A DNA stretch of 64,000 nt from Marinobacter azerbaijanicus (GTDB taxonomy: Bacteria; Pseudomonadota; Gammaproteobacteria; Pseudomonadales; Oleiphilaceae): assembly GCF_030250645.1 (NCBI RefSeq), contig NZ_JASSVS010000005.1, positions 1 to 64,000 on the forward strand. The letters run 5' to 3'. The position numbers and the translations under genes are program-made. Of the stretch, positions 16,200-24,247 are shown one piece after another. Every line of letters begins with the position of its first letter. Position 1 is the first letter of the stretch. The notes beneath the pieces were generated by a model. The model had not been told where the DNA came from and made no database searches. It saw only the letters and a program-made list of their open reading frames with translations.

Positions 16200-18179
16200 T
16201 TAGCTGTCCAGGTAGTCGTCACTGGTGCGAACCCGGGGGCGCTGGCCCCCGGCCATGGGCGCGGTATCCCCATGGAACTGGGCATTGACGCGACAGTCAT
16301 CACACATCTTGATGAGCTGGACATTATCAGACTTGCTGTACATCCAGTGCTTGTTTTCCAGCTTTTCAACGATCCGGTTAATAGTGCTGGCGACACCAAA
16401 AGGCCTGCCACACTTGATGCACTCGAACGGATCTTCACCGTGCAATGCCCGGGCACTCAGGGCGTCTTTCGACACATCCAGCTGGGGCACCAGGGTAATG
16501 GCCGTCTCCGGACAGGTGCTCTCGCAGACGCCGCACTGAACGCAGGCGTTTTCCGTAAACTGAACCTCCGGCCGGTCCGGATGATCACCAAGGGCGCCAG
16601 TTGGGCACAGCGATACGCAGGCCAGGCAGAGGGTGCATTTGTCGGGGTCGATCTCAATGGCACCATAGGGTGCGCCCGCTGGCAGGGGGATCGGTGCTTC
16701 GAGCCTGTCCTCCATGGCGCCAACGGTGACTCGCGTGATGTCACGGCGGCCACCGACCAGCAAAACCGGTTCACTCACTCGCCCGGCGTTGTCCCCGGCC
16801 TCACCAAGCTCCTGGGCTTCGATCACCCGCACCCGGCTGGGAGAGTTTCTGGTACCTGTAAGCATGGCCTGCGCCAGCTCAACTTCCGCAGCAACTGCGC
16901 GGCGGTCGATTTCGGTATCCGCCAGGATCAGGACTTCGGCATAACCCGCGCCGAACGCGGCCATAATCTCTGCATGGCCGATACGGTCGACTTGCTCCAG
17001 CCCCAGCGGAATCAGATCGTCTGCCAGTCCATCGTGGTACCGTGCCAGGTAAGCAATGGCATCAGCACCGGCGCCCAGGGTATGAATAACCAGGCGCGGG
17101 GATTCCCCGGTATGCTCGCGATAGACCCGCGCCATAACGTCCATGGCCTGGGTGATGGCCTCGAAGGGGGTTTCGTTCATAGTGATGGCTGAGGTCGGGC
17201 AGACCGCCGCACAGGTCCCGCAGCCGGCGCAAATATCAGAATCGATCTGCACATGCTCCCCGAAAGAAAAAATCGCCTCGGTGCTGCAAACGTCCAGACA
17301 GCGGGTGCAACCGGTCTGGTTCGCCCGGGAGTGTGCACACAGGGAAGGTTCCAGGTTGAAATACACGGTTTTCTCAAACTCGCCGACCCGGTCCCTGGCT
17401 GTCAGGGCAATACGCTCCAGCTCTCCGGTTTTGGCCGGATCTGCCCAGAAGTAGCCGTTGCGCTTTTCATAGTGGGGAAACGCGGGCGCACCGCCACGCA
17501 AATCGATAAACACGTCGCACTCGCTGCGGGCAGTGGTTTTGACCTCACCATACCCAAGGGCGCCACGGCCTGCGGGATTCAGAGCCTGAAGCTTTGCAAA
17601 CTCCAGGCTGAAGTTACCCAGTGCGCCCTGGGCACCCGTCAACTGGCCTCTGGCCAGGTCGTAATTGGCGGAGGGCAGCTGTATTGGCCCCGCATCATTC
17701 ACGATACAGGTAACACCCAGTTCGTCCTGTACCAGCTCGGCCATCCTGATGGCCTGCTCGGTGGTGCCGACAATGCAACACACCCCGCTGGACTGAATCG
17801 TTTTCACGGGCGCCACGGGAGCCGGCAGCTGAGCCGCGGCCATCAGGGCCGCCTGCTTGGCGTGCAAACGCGCAGGTTTTGCGCTCGATGCACTCCAGCC
17901 TGCGCGATCCCGGATGTCGATGGTACTCAGCGGAGCGGACTGCCCGGTTTCGGCCTGGACGTCGTCGCTCAGGCGCTCGAACAACGCGGCCTGTTGGCGG
18001 CAGGCAATGAGCACCTCATTACTGCCGCTCAGGTGCTCGGCCGCAATCGTCATATCTGTACCGCACAGTTGATCCACCATGATCACCTGCTCAGCTGCCG
18101 CGGCCGTTTGCAGTGCCTCAGGATCAAGAGACTGGGTTTTGTCGCAGGAACATATCAGTAGAGTTTTGTGTGGGCTCAT
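16200..18179 (-). CDS. Large 4Fe-4S poly-ferredoxin protein of the formate dehydrogenase locus
   Basis: 659 residues. The first 270 residues have no known motif beyond an ICSC near the N terminus. Then come cysteine sets CTRCLDVC (near 290), CAGCGTCAAVCP (near 317), CTLCLACVSLCP (near 518), CVQCGVCESTCP (near 550), and CIKCG with CDDC near 590-630, enough for about four 4Fe-4S clusters. It is soluble (no membrane span). It heads the minus-strand operon with mrp, the ligase-like gene and DUF6505 and is divergent from DUF3305. It may be an electron carrier or a maturation scaffold; which one cannot be told from sequence. Confidence 0.75.
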   Translation of the reverse strand: MSPHKTLLICSCDKTQSLDPEALQTAAAAEQVIMVDQLCGTDMTIAAEHLSGSNEVLIACRQQAALFERLSDDVQAETGQSAPLSTIDIRDRAGWSASSAKPARLHAKQAALMAAAQLPAPVAPVKTIQSSGVCCIVGTTEQAIRMAELVQDELGVTCIVNDAGPIQLPSANYDLARGQLTGAQGALGNFSLEFAKLQALNPAGRGALGYGEVKTTARSECDVFIDLRGGAPAFPHYEKRNGYFWADPAKTGELERIALTARDRVGEFEKTVYFNLEPSLCAHSRANQTGCTRCLDVCSTEAIFSFGEHVQIDSDICAGCGTCAAVCPTSAITMNETPFEAITQAMDVMARVYREHTGESPRLVIHTLGAGADAIAYLARYHDGLADDLIPLGLEQVDRIGHAEIMAAFGAGYAEVLILADTEIDRRAVAAEVELAQAMLTGTRNSPSRVRVIEAQELGEAGDNAGRVSEPVLLVGGRRDITRVTVGAMEDRLEAPIPLPAGAPYGAIEIDPDKCTLCLACVSLCPTGALGDHPDRPEVQFTENACVQCGVCESTCPETAITLVPQLDVSKDALSARALHGEDPFECIKCGRPFGVASTINRIVEKLENKHWMYSKSDNVQLIKMCDDCRVNAQFHGDTAPMAGGQRPRVRTSDDYLDS

Positions 18180-18357
18180 CAGAATTCTGCTCTTCTAGTT
18201 ATTGTTATACGTACACGTATTCAATGCCGTTCTATCGAGGATGCCACACCCGTTTGTCCTTCGACAATTGAATAATTGGCTAATTGTTGGCGCTCTGCTA
18301 GCTTCATAGTAGAGGGAGCCGCCATAAGCCGCATGAAGCGCAGTATAGAGAGCTGTC
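18180..18357. promoter_or_regulatory. Divergent promoter of the two formate dehydrogenase operons
   Basis: 178 bp between the poly-ferredoxin gene (minus) and DUF3305 (plus), clearly AT-richer than its flanks. ATACGT-AC-ACGTAT at 18207-18220 is a perfect 6+6 inverted repeat 28 bp from the minus-strand start. Nearer the plus gene, AATTG repeats (18267-18285) are seen. No sigma-54 -24/-12 site with correct spacing was found. Confidence 0.4.
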
Positions 18358-18936
18358 ATGAGTCGTAACGTAGCTAGTTGGAAGCGCGAGCTGAAAGTCG
18401 GGGCCGTCGTTCGCCGGTCCCCTGGCGTGACGCAATGGGCGCGTGAGATCTGGAAGCCAGTGGCTGTTATACCCGGCGCTCCAGAGGCATTCTGGAAAGA
18501 GCTGGTCCGCGATGGCGAGGTCGTCGATTACCACGCGGGCACTGTGGCGATGGAATTATATCGCGCCGACGTAGAAGGTTACCTGGTATCCCTGAATATG
18601 GCCTCCCCCTCCGTGTGGGTGGTAATGGACAGGGACCAGACCAGCCAGTCTCCTTCGGGATGGGTTGTCAGCACCGTTACCGCCAGTGCCCATGAAGCGC
18701 TTGACGCTCTGGACAGTGGCGAAAGCATTGTCGAGGCGGTGCCGATTCCCGAGTCCATGGCGGCCTGGATCAAAGAATTTGTCGACATGCACTATGTCGA
18801 AGAGCCTTTCAAGAAGCGTCGCCGTGACGAGGTCCGTGTTGATGGTAGCGAGGACGGCAAAGGCGATGCTCGTATTCGTCAGGAAAGCGACGTTTTCCGC
18901 GCCCCCTCTGACATGAAAAAACCGAGAGTGCACTGA
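18358..18936 (+). CDS. DUF3305 protein
   Basis: 192 residues. The first 130 are the DUF3305 pattern (WKRELKVGAVVRRSPGVTQWAREIWKP split over residues 6-35, then a PESMAAWIKEFVDMHY block near 135-150), with a basic, disordered C-terminal tail. Function is unknown, but DUF3305 and DUF3306 occur together beside this kind of formate dehydrogenase. Its TGA and the ATG of DUF3306 share one base (18936). Confidence 0.75.
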   Translation: MSRNVASWKRELKVGAVVRRSPGVTQWAREIWKPVAVIPGAPEAFWKELVRDGEVVDYHAGTVAMELYRADVEGYLVSLNMASPSVWVVMDRDQTSQSPSGWVVSTVTASAHEALDALDSGESIVEAVPIPESMAAWIKEFVDMHYVEEPFKKRRRDEVRVDGSEDGKGDARIRQESDVFRAPSDMKKPRVH

Positions 18937-19586
18937 TGGCTGAATCACGATTACAGCGTTGGTCACGCAGAAAAACCGGCGCCAGCAAAGAGGCCGAGCT
19001 CCCCCCTCCTTCGACTATTGAGCCCGAGCCATCACCCGAAGAGCAGGAGCTTGCCATCAATGAAGCCCTGCCGGAACGCGAGGTACTGGAAAAGTACGAT
19101 CTGCCCGACCCGGATGCCATCGAACTGGGTACCGACATTACCGGGTTCATGCGAAAAGAAATTCCGGAACTCCTGCGCCGCAGGGCCCTGCGCTCACTCT
19201 GGAAATCCAATCCCGTACTGGCGGTGCTGGATGGACTCAATGATTACGATGAAGATTTCACGGACGCCGCTGTTGCGACCAACGCCATGAAAACCCTGTA
19301 CAAGGTGGGGCAGGGTTTTGACAGAATACCAGCTGTTGATGACAAAGCTGATGATCAGTCCGGGGATCGGATTCAGAGGCAGGCCGGGGAGCTTGAAGCT
19401 GCTGCGCCTGCAGTAGGGGTAGCTGAAAAAGCGCAGGATGAACACGAGCTGGCGGAGAAACCCGAGACCGGAATCGCCGCGGAGGCCACGACCATGGTTG
19501 GCCATGGGGACGCCGGGGCACCGCAGGCCGGGACTGAGGCGGAATCGGCGCCACGCTACCGCCCACGAATGCGTTTTGATCATTAG
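18936..19586 (+). CDS. DUF3306 protein
   Basis: 216 residues: N-terminal RLQRWSRRKTG, then a conserved core (DLPDPDAIELGTDITGFM and RRRALRSLWKSNPV, residues about 54-95), then a long low-complexity acidic/alanine tail. This is DUF3306, the regular partner of DUF3305. Function is unknown. It overlaps DUF3305 by 1 bp. The tail differs in composition from the core and probably has little fixed structure. Confidence 0.72.
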   Translation: MAESRLQRWSRRKTGASKEAELPPPSTIEPEPSPEEQELAINEALPEREVLEKYDLPDPDAIELGTDITGFMRKEIPELLRRRALRSLWKSNPVLAVLDGLNDYDEDFTDAAVATNAMKTLYKVGQGFDRIPAVDDKADDQSGDRIQRQAGELEAAAPAVGVAEKAQDEHELAEKPETGIAAEATTMVGHGDAGAPQAGTEAESAPRYRPRMRFDH

Positions 19587-19626
19587 TTTTGGCTATCAGA
19601 AGCGATTGAAAGTGTAATTGCCCCCG

Positions 19627-19659
19627 CACCTGTTTGGGCGTATAAATAATGAACAGGTG
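19627..19659. promoter_or_regulatory. Inverted repeat before the torD-fdh genes
   Basis: CACCTGTT (19627-19634) and AACAGGTG (19652-19659) form perfect 8-bp arms around an AT-rich centre containing TATAAATAAT, which resembles a -10 box. It sits 11 bp before the first ATG of the TorD-like gene. It could be an operator over an internal promoter or an mRNA leader hairpin. Confidence 0.4.
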
Positions 19660-19670
19660 TACATAAATTA

Positions 19671-20324
19671 ATGTCGTATCAAGCAAACAACAATAACGTA
19701 AAGGACAGAGATTTGAACAACACCGCTGAAGTTCAGTGCCCTCGCTCAATCACCGACGAAGAGCGCGCCCGAGCCCAGATGTATCAGTTGCTCGGTGTCC
19801 TGCTGAGCGGCCCGCCTTCAAGCGAGCTTCTTCAGGGGCTGGCATCCCTGCAGGGTGACGACACCACTCTGGGGTCCGCCTCCAGGACACTGGCTGCTCT
19901 TGCCGAACGCACCTCACCCGAAGACGTCAACCGGGAATACAACAATCTCTTCATCGGCGTTGGCCGTGGTGAACTACTCCCTTACGCCAGTTATTACCTC
20001 ACCGGTTTCCTGAACGAAAAGCCACTGGCGGATCTGCGCGGCGATCTGATGGCCCGGGGCATCAAATCCAGTGACGACATCAAAGAACCTGAAGACCATA
20101 TCGGCACGCTGTGTGAAATCATGGCAGGCATCATTACCGGCGAGTTCGAGTGCGACAGCGGTCTGTCTTCACAAAAAACCTTTTTTGACGCGCACCTGGC
20201 AAAGTGGGCGGCGTTGTTTTTTACCGATTTGGAGAGAGCGCAAACCGCGATCTTCTATGCGCCTGTTGGCTCGCTGGGGCGGGCTTTCATGGCTGTAGAG
20301 ACCGAGGCGTTTGCACTTCAATAA
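19671..20324 (+). CDS. TorD-family chaperone for formate dehydrogenase
   Basis: Up to 217 residues, all-helical TorD/DmsD-type chaperone; the family block NREYNNLFIGVGRGELLPYASYYLTG (split, residues 87-113) and EPEDHIGTLCEIM (141-153) are clear. Such proteins bind the Tat signal of their molybdoenzyme and hold it until the cofactor is loaded. The ATG at 19671 lacks a ribosome site; an in-frame TTG at 19713 has AAGGA at the right distance and would give 203 residues starting MNNTAEVQ, perhaps the real start. It precedes the small Tat protein and fdhA. Confidence 0.85.
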   Translation: MSYQANNNNVKDRDLNNTAEVQCPRSITDEERARAQMYQLLGVLLSGPPSSELLQGLASLQGDDTTLGSASRTLAALAERTSPEDVNREYNNLFIGVGRGELLPYASYYLTGFLNEKPLADLRGDLMARGIKSSDDIKEPEDHIGTLCEIMAGIITGEFECDSGLSSQKTFFDAHLAKWAALFFTDLERAQTAIFYAPVGSLGRAFMAVETEAFALQ

Positions 20325-20365
20325 CCGGGATCTGCTTGATCCCTCAACCCGGGTGGAGGTGTCCT

Positions 20366-20557
20366 ATGGACAGCCAACAGCGTGATAACAGCCGTCGCCG
20401 CTTCTTGCGGATGGCAGCAACAGCAGTTCCAGCTGCCGTTGCCGTGGCAGTAGCACCGAACGCCGCAGCCGAGGTCGTCTCTGAAGACGCCCCCAAAAGC
20501 AGCGGTCTACGTGACACTGAACACACACGTAAGTATCTGGAATCGGCTCGCTTTTGA
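20366..20557 (+). CDS. Small Tat-signal protein of the formate dehydrogenase operon
   Basis: 63 residues starting at the ATG at 20366 behind GGAGG. A twin-arginine motif SRRRFLRM (residues 9-16) and hydrophobic stretch end near AAA-E (35); the remainder, about 28 residues, includes RDTEHTRKYLESARF. This matches the formate-dehydrogenase-region Tat protein family. Its role is unknown: it may be a chaperone decoy or a small periplasmic subunit. It sits 41 bp after the TorD-like gene and 92 bp before fdhA. Confidence 0.8.
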   Translation: MDSQQRDNSRRRFLRMAATAVPAAVAVAVAPNAAAEVVSEDAPKSSGLRDTEHTRKYLESARF

Positions 20558-20649
20558 GGAAGCGTGAGTCATTCAAGGTTGCGAAAGGCTCTTGGGTGAC
20601 CGCATTTCCGGGAAAACGAGAAGAATAAAAAAAGAGAGAGGTACGAGAC

Positions 20650-23535
20650 ATGTTGAGGAAGAAAACCAACGGGGTAGCGAAAGGCTCCCGTGCTGGATCT
20701 TTACTTTCATCCCTCGCTGCAACGACCATGGACCGCAGGGGGTTTCTGACGGCCTCCGGCGTCGCAGTGGGAGGCCTGGCGGCTTTGTCGCTGCCGTCGA
20801 CGCGCGTCAGGGCTGCAACCCCATCAACTGAGGGTGGCGAAGTCGTTCGCAAGAAATCGGTGTGTACACACTGCTCGGTCGGCTGCACGGTCGAGGCTGA
20901 GGTTCAGAATGGTGTATGGACAGGTCAGGAGCCCGGCTGGGACAGTCCCTTTAACATGGGCGCTCACTGTGCCAAGGGCGCCTCGGTGCGAGAGCACGGT
21001 CACGGTGAACGCCGTCTGAAATACCCCATGAAAATGGTCGGCGGCCAATGGCAGAAAATTCCCTGGGATCAGGCAATCAACGAGATCGGCGACAAGATGT
21101 TGCAGATCCGCGACGAAAGCGGCCCTGACTCGGTCTACTGGCTGGGAAGCGCAAAGTTCAACAACGAACAGGCGTATCTGTTCCGTAAATTTGCGGGCTA
21201 CTGGGGCACCAACAATGTTGATCACCAGGCCCGCATCTGTCACTCAACGACGGTCGCCGGCGTAGCCAACACCTGGGGCTACGGTGCGATGACCAACTCG
21301 TACAACGATATCCACAACTCCCAGGCGATCTTCCTGATCGGCGGTAACCCCGCAGAAGCGCACCCGGTGTCGCTGCTGCATATCCTCAAAGCCAAGGAAC
21401 AGAACAACGCGCCGCTCATTGTCTGTGATCCACGCTTCACACGCACTGCTGCTCATGCCGATGAGTACGTGCGCTTCCGGCCGGGTTCAGACGTCGCGCT
21501 GATCTGGGGCCTGCTGTGGCACATCTTTGAAAATAGCTGGGAAGACAAGGAGTTCATCCGCACCCGGGTGTACGGCATGGACGACATCCGCGAAGAGGTG
21601 AAGCGCTGGAACCCCGAGGAAGTGGAGCGCGTTACCGGGGCACCCGGTGCGCAACTCGAACGTGTCGCACGTACTCTGGTCAACAATCGCCCGGGTACCG
21701 TGATCTGGTGCATGGGTGGCACCCAGCACACCAACGGCAACAACAACACCCGTGCGTACTGCGTATTGCAGCTGGCACTGGGTAACATGGGCGTCCCCGG
21801 CGGCGGTACCAACATCTTCCGCGGTCACGACAACGTTCAGGGCGCCACAGATCTGGGCGTCCTTGCCGATACCCTGCCGGGCTACTACGGCCTGGCTGCT
21901 GGCTCCTGGGCTCACTGGGCCCGCGTCTGGGAAGAAGATCTGGATTGGCTGAAGGGCCGCTTTGCGACCTGGGACAAAGATGGCAAGTCCCGCGCGATGA
22001 TGAACGAGAAAGGCATTCCCGTGTCCCGCTGGATCGACGGTGTTCTGGAGGCCAAGGAGAACCTGGGACAGCCCGACAATACCCGGGCGATGGTTCTGTG
22101 GGGCCACGCCCCCAACTCGCAGACCCGTATGCTGGAAATGAAGGAGGCCATGGAAAAACTGGACCTGCTGGTCGTCGTGGATCCCTTCCCCACCGTGTCA
22201 GCGGTGCTGCACGATCGCAAGGAAGGCGCCTATCTGTTGCCTGCAACAACCCAGTTCGAGACCTCAGGCTCAGTCACCGCTTCAAACCGGTCGCTCCAGT
22301 GGCGTGAAAAGGTCATGGAGCCGCTGTTTGACTCGAAGGTCGATCACGAAATCATGAAGCTGTTTGCGGACAAGTTCGGTTTTACCGATCGCATGTTCCG
22401 CAATATTGCTATTGAAGGCGACGAGCCGGTCATCGAGGACATCACCCGCGAATTCAACCGCGGTATGTGGACCATCGGCTACACCGGGCAGTCACCCGAG
22501 CGCCTGAAAAAGCACATGGCGAACCAGCACCACTTCGACAAGACCACCCTGCGTGCAGTCGGCGGTCCGTGCGACGGTGATATTTACGGTCTGCCGTGGC
22601 CGAGCTGGGGTACAGCCGAGATGAACCATCCCGGAACTCCGAATCTGTACGATATGTCCCTGCCGGTGTCCAAGGGCGGCCTCACCTTCCGTGCCCGTTT
22701 TGGTGTCGAGCGCGACGGCGAGAACCTGCTGGCCGAAGGCGTCTACTCGAAAGACTCGGACATCAAGGACGGCTACCCTGAGTTCACCATGCAGATGCTG
22801 ATGGACCTGGGCTGGGATGGTGACCTCACGGCCGAAGAGCGTGCCAGTATTGACGCGGTTGCCGGCCCCGAGACCAACTGGAAGACGGACCTGTCAGGCG
22901 GTATCCAGCGTGTTGCCATCAAGCACGAGTGCGCACCCTTTGGTAACGCCAAGGCCCGCGCGATCGTCTGGAACTTCCCGGATCCCGTACCGCTTCACCG
23001 CGAACCGCTGTACACCAATCGTCGCGATCTGGTCAAAGATTACCCGACCTACGAAGACAAGCACTTCTGGCGCGTCCCGACCCTGTACGAGTCCATTCAG
23101 AAGAAGGACTTCAGCAAGGACTTCCCCCTCATCCTCACCTCAGGCCGTCTGGTTGAATATGAGGGTGGTGGTGACGAGACCCGCTCGAACCCCTGGCTGG
23201 CGGAACTGCAGCAGGACATGTTCATAGAGGTGAATCCGTACGATGCGAATAACCTGAACATTCGTGACGGTAACGACGTCTGGGTTTCCGGCCCTGAAGG
23301 CGCACGCATTAAGGTGAAGGCGATGATCACAGAGCGCGTCGGCAGAGGCGTGGTGTTCATGCCCTTCCACTTCGGTGGACACCTGGAAGGCAAGGATCTG
23401 AGGGACAAGTATCCCAAGGGCGCCGACCCCTATGTTCTGGGTGAATCTTCCAACACGGTTCAGACATACGGGTATGACTCGGTCACGCAGATGCAAGAGA
23501 CCAAGTGCACCCTGTGTTCGATCATGCCGGCATAA
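20650..23535 (+). CDS. fdhA: Formate dehydrogenase catalytic subunit (Cys-type, Tat-exported)
   Basis: 961 residues of the bis-MGD oxidoreductase family. A Tat signal (DRRGFL near residue 28) is followed by a 4Fe-4S binding set CTHCSVGC from residue 72. The metal ligand region is ARICHST with C197-H198, so the Mo/W ligand is cysteine, not selenocysteine. Downstream blocks include NPAEAHPV, GGTQHTNGNN and a C-terminal dinucleotide-binding domain. It oxidises formate to CO2 in the periplasm and passes electrons to FdhB. The extended N terminus before the RR motif is unusual but preceded by GAGAGAGG. Mo versus W cannot be told from sequence; the adjacent TupBCA favours W. Confidence 0.93.
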   Translation: MLRKKTNGVAKGSRAGSLLSSLAATTMDRRGFLTASGVAVGGLAALSLPSTRVRAATPSTEGGEVVRKKSVCTHCSVGCTVEAEVQNGVWTGQEPGWDSPFNMGAHCAKGASVREHGHGERRLKYPMKMVGGQWQKIPWDQAINEIGDKMLQIRDESGPDSVYWLGSAKFNNEQAYLFRKFAGYWGTNNVDHQARICHSTTVAGVANTWGYGAMTNSYNDIHNSQAIFLIGGNPAEAHPVSLLHILKAKEQNNAPLIVCDPRFTRTAAHADEYVRFRPGSDVALIWGLLWHIFENSWEDKEFIRTRVYGMDDIREEVKRWNPEEVERVTGAPGAQLERVARTLVNNRPGTVIWCMGGTQHTNGNNNTRAYCVLQLALGNMGVPGGGTNIFRGHDNVQGATDLGVLADTLPGYYGLAAGSWAHWARVWEEDLDWLKGRFATWDKDGKSRAMMNEKGIPVSRWIDGVLEAKENLGQPDNTRAMVLWGHAPNSQTRMLEMKEAMEKLDLLVVVDPFPTVSAVLHDRKEGAYLLPATTQFETSGSVTASNRSLQWREKVMEPLFDSKVDHEIMKLFADKFGFTDRMFRNIAIEGDEPVIEDITREFNRGMWTIGYTGQSPERLKKHMANQHHFDKTTLRAVGGPCDGDIYGLPWPSWGTAEMNHPGTPNLYDMSLPVSKGGLTFRARFGVERDGENLLAEGVYSKDSDIKDGYPEFTMQMLMDLGWDGDLTAEERASIDAVAGPETNWKTDLSGGIQRVAIKHECAPFGNAKARAIVWNFPDPVPLHREPLYTNRRDLVKDYPTYEDKHFWRVPTLYESIQKKDFSKDFPLILTSGRLVEYEGGGDETRSNPWLAELQQDMFIEVNPYDANNLNIRDGNDVWVSGPEGARIKVKAMITERVGRGVVFMPFHFGGHLEGKDLRDKYPKGADPYVLGESSNTVQTYGYDSVTQMQETKCTLCSIMPA

Positions 23536-23553
23536 CAATAAGAGGTGTACAAC

Positions 23554-24162
23554 ATGGCACTTGAAGGACAAGCACGAGCAAAGTTTCTTTGCGATGCCGA
23601 GCGCTGCATTGAATGTAATGCCTGCGTAACAGCCTGTAAGAATGAACATGAGGTCCCCTGGGGTATCAACCGTCGACGTGTGGTGACCATCGAAGATGGT
23701 AAACCTGGCGAGCGTTCGATCTCGGTTGCCTGCATGCACTGTTCAGACGCGCCCTGTATGGCCGTCTGTCCAACGGACTGCTTCTACCAGACCGAAGACG
23801 GAATCGTATTGCATTCCAAGGATCTGTGTATTGGTTGTGGGTATTGCTTCTACGCTTGCCCCTTCGGCGCGCCCCAGTTTCCCCAGGCGGGCAACTTTGG
23901 CAGCCGGGGCAAGATGGACAAATGCACGTTCTGTGCAGGGGGTCCTGAGGAAGACAATTCGACAGCCGAATTCAACAAATACGGTCGCAACCGTATAGCG
24001 GAGGGCAAACTGCCGATCTGTGCGGAAATGTGCTCGACCAAAGCGCTGTTGGCCGGTGATGGCAACGACGTGGCCGATATCTATCGCCAGCGCGTGGTGA
24101 ACCGGGGTTTCGGTTCAGGCGCCTGGGGATGGGGCACAGCCTACCAGAAGAAGGGCGCTTAG
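23554..24162 (+). CDS. fdhB: Formate dehydrogenase iron-sulfur subunit
   Basis: 202 residues with four 4Fe-4S sets: CIECNACVTAC, CMHCSDAPCMAVCP, CIGCGYCFYACP and CTFCAGG with a later CAEMC. This is the FDH beta type that links the catalytic subunit to the cytochrome b subunit. The ATG at 23554 has AGAGG upstream; a GTG at 23545 lies inside that site. It carries no Tat signal, so it is probably exported together with FdhA. It is 18 bp downstream of fdhA. Confidence 0.93.
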   Translation: MALEGQARAKFLCDAERCIECNACVTACKNEHEVPWGINRRRVVTIEDGKPGERSISVACMHCSDAPCMAVCPTDCFYQTEDGIVLHSKDLCIGCGYCFYACPFGAPQFPQAGNFGSRGKMDKCTFCAGGPEEDNSTAEFNKYGRNRIAEGKLPICAEMCSTKALLAGDGNDVADIYRQRVVNRGFGSGAWGWGTAYQKKGA

Positions 24163-24175
24163 ATCGGCCTGATCG

Positions 24176-24199
24176 TTCCGGGGCCCTTGGGCCCCGGAA
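24176..24199 (+). other. Intercistronic hairpin between fdhB and fdhC
   Basis: TTCCGGGGCCC and GGGCCCCGGAA form an 11-bp perfect stem around two bases. No T run follows, so it is unlikely to stop transcription fully. It could stabilise the fdhAB message or reduce fdhC expression. Confidence 0.55.
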
Positions 24200-24247
24200 T
24201 TCATTGAGGCAACGAGTTCTTTCTGTTGATTCCGTTGGAGTGCTCTC

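Noticed and set aside
16182..17192. 336-residue plus-strand frame opposite the poly-ferredoxin gene
   Set aside because: A shadow of a GC-rich gene; the true frame has five clear Fe-S cysteine sets on the minus strand.
18260..18305. Possible sigma-54 promoter (TTGGC...TGC) before DUF3305
   Set aside because: The spacing between GG and GC elements is wrong for a -24/-12 site.
20650..23535. Selenocysteine in the formate dehydrogenase
   Set aside because: The metal ligand codon at 21238 is TGT (Cys197) followed by His; there is no in-frame TGA within the gene.
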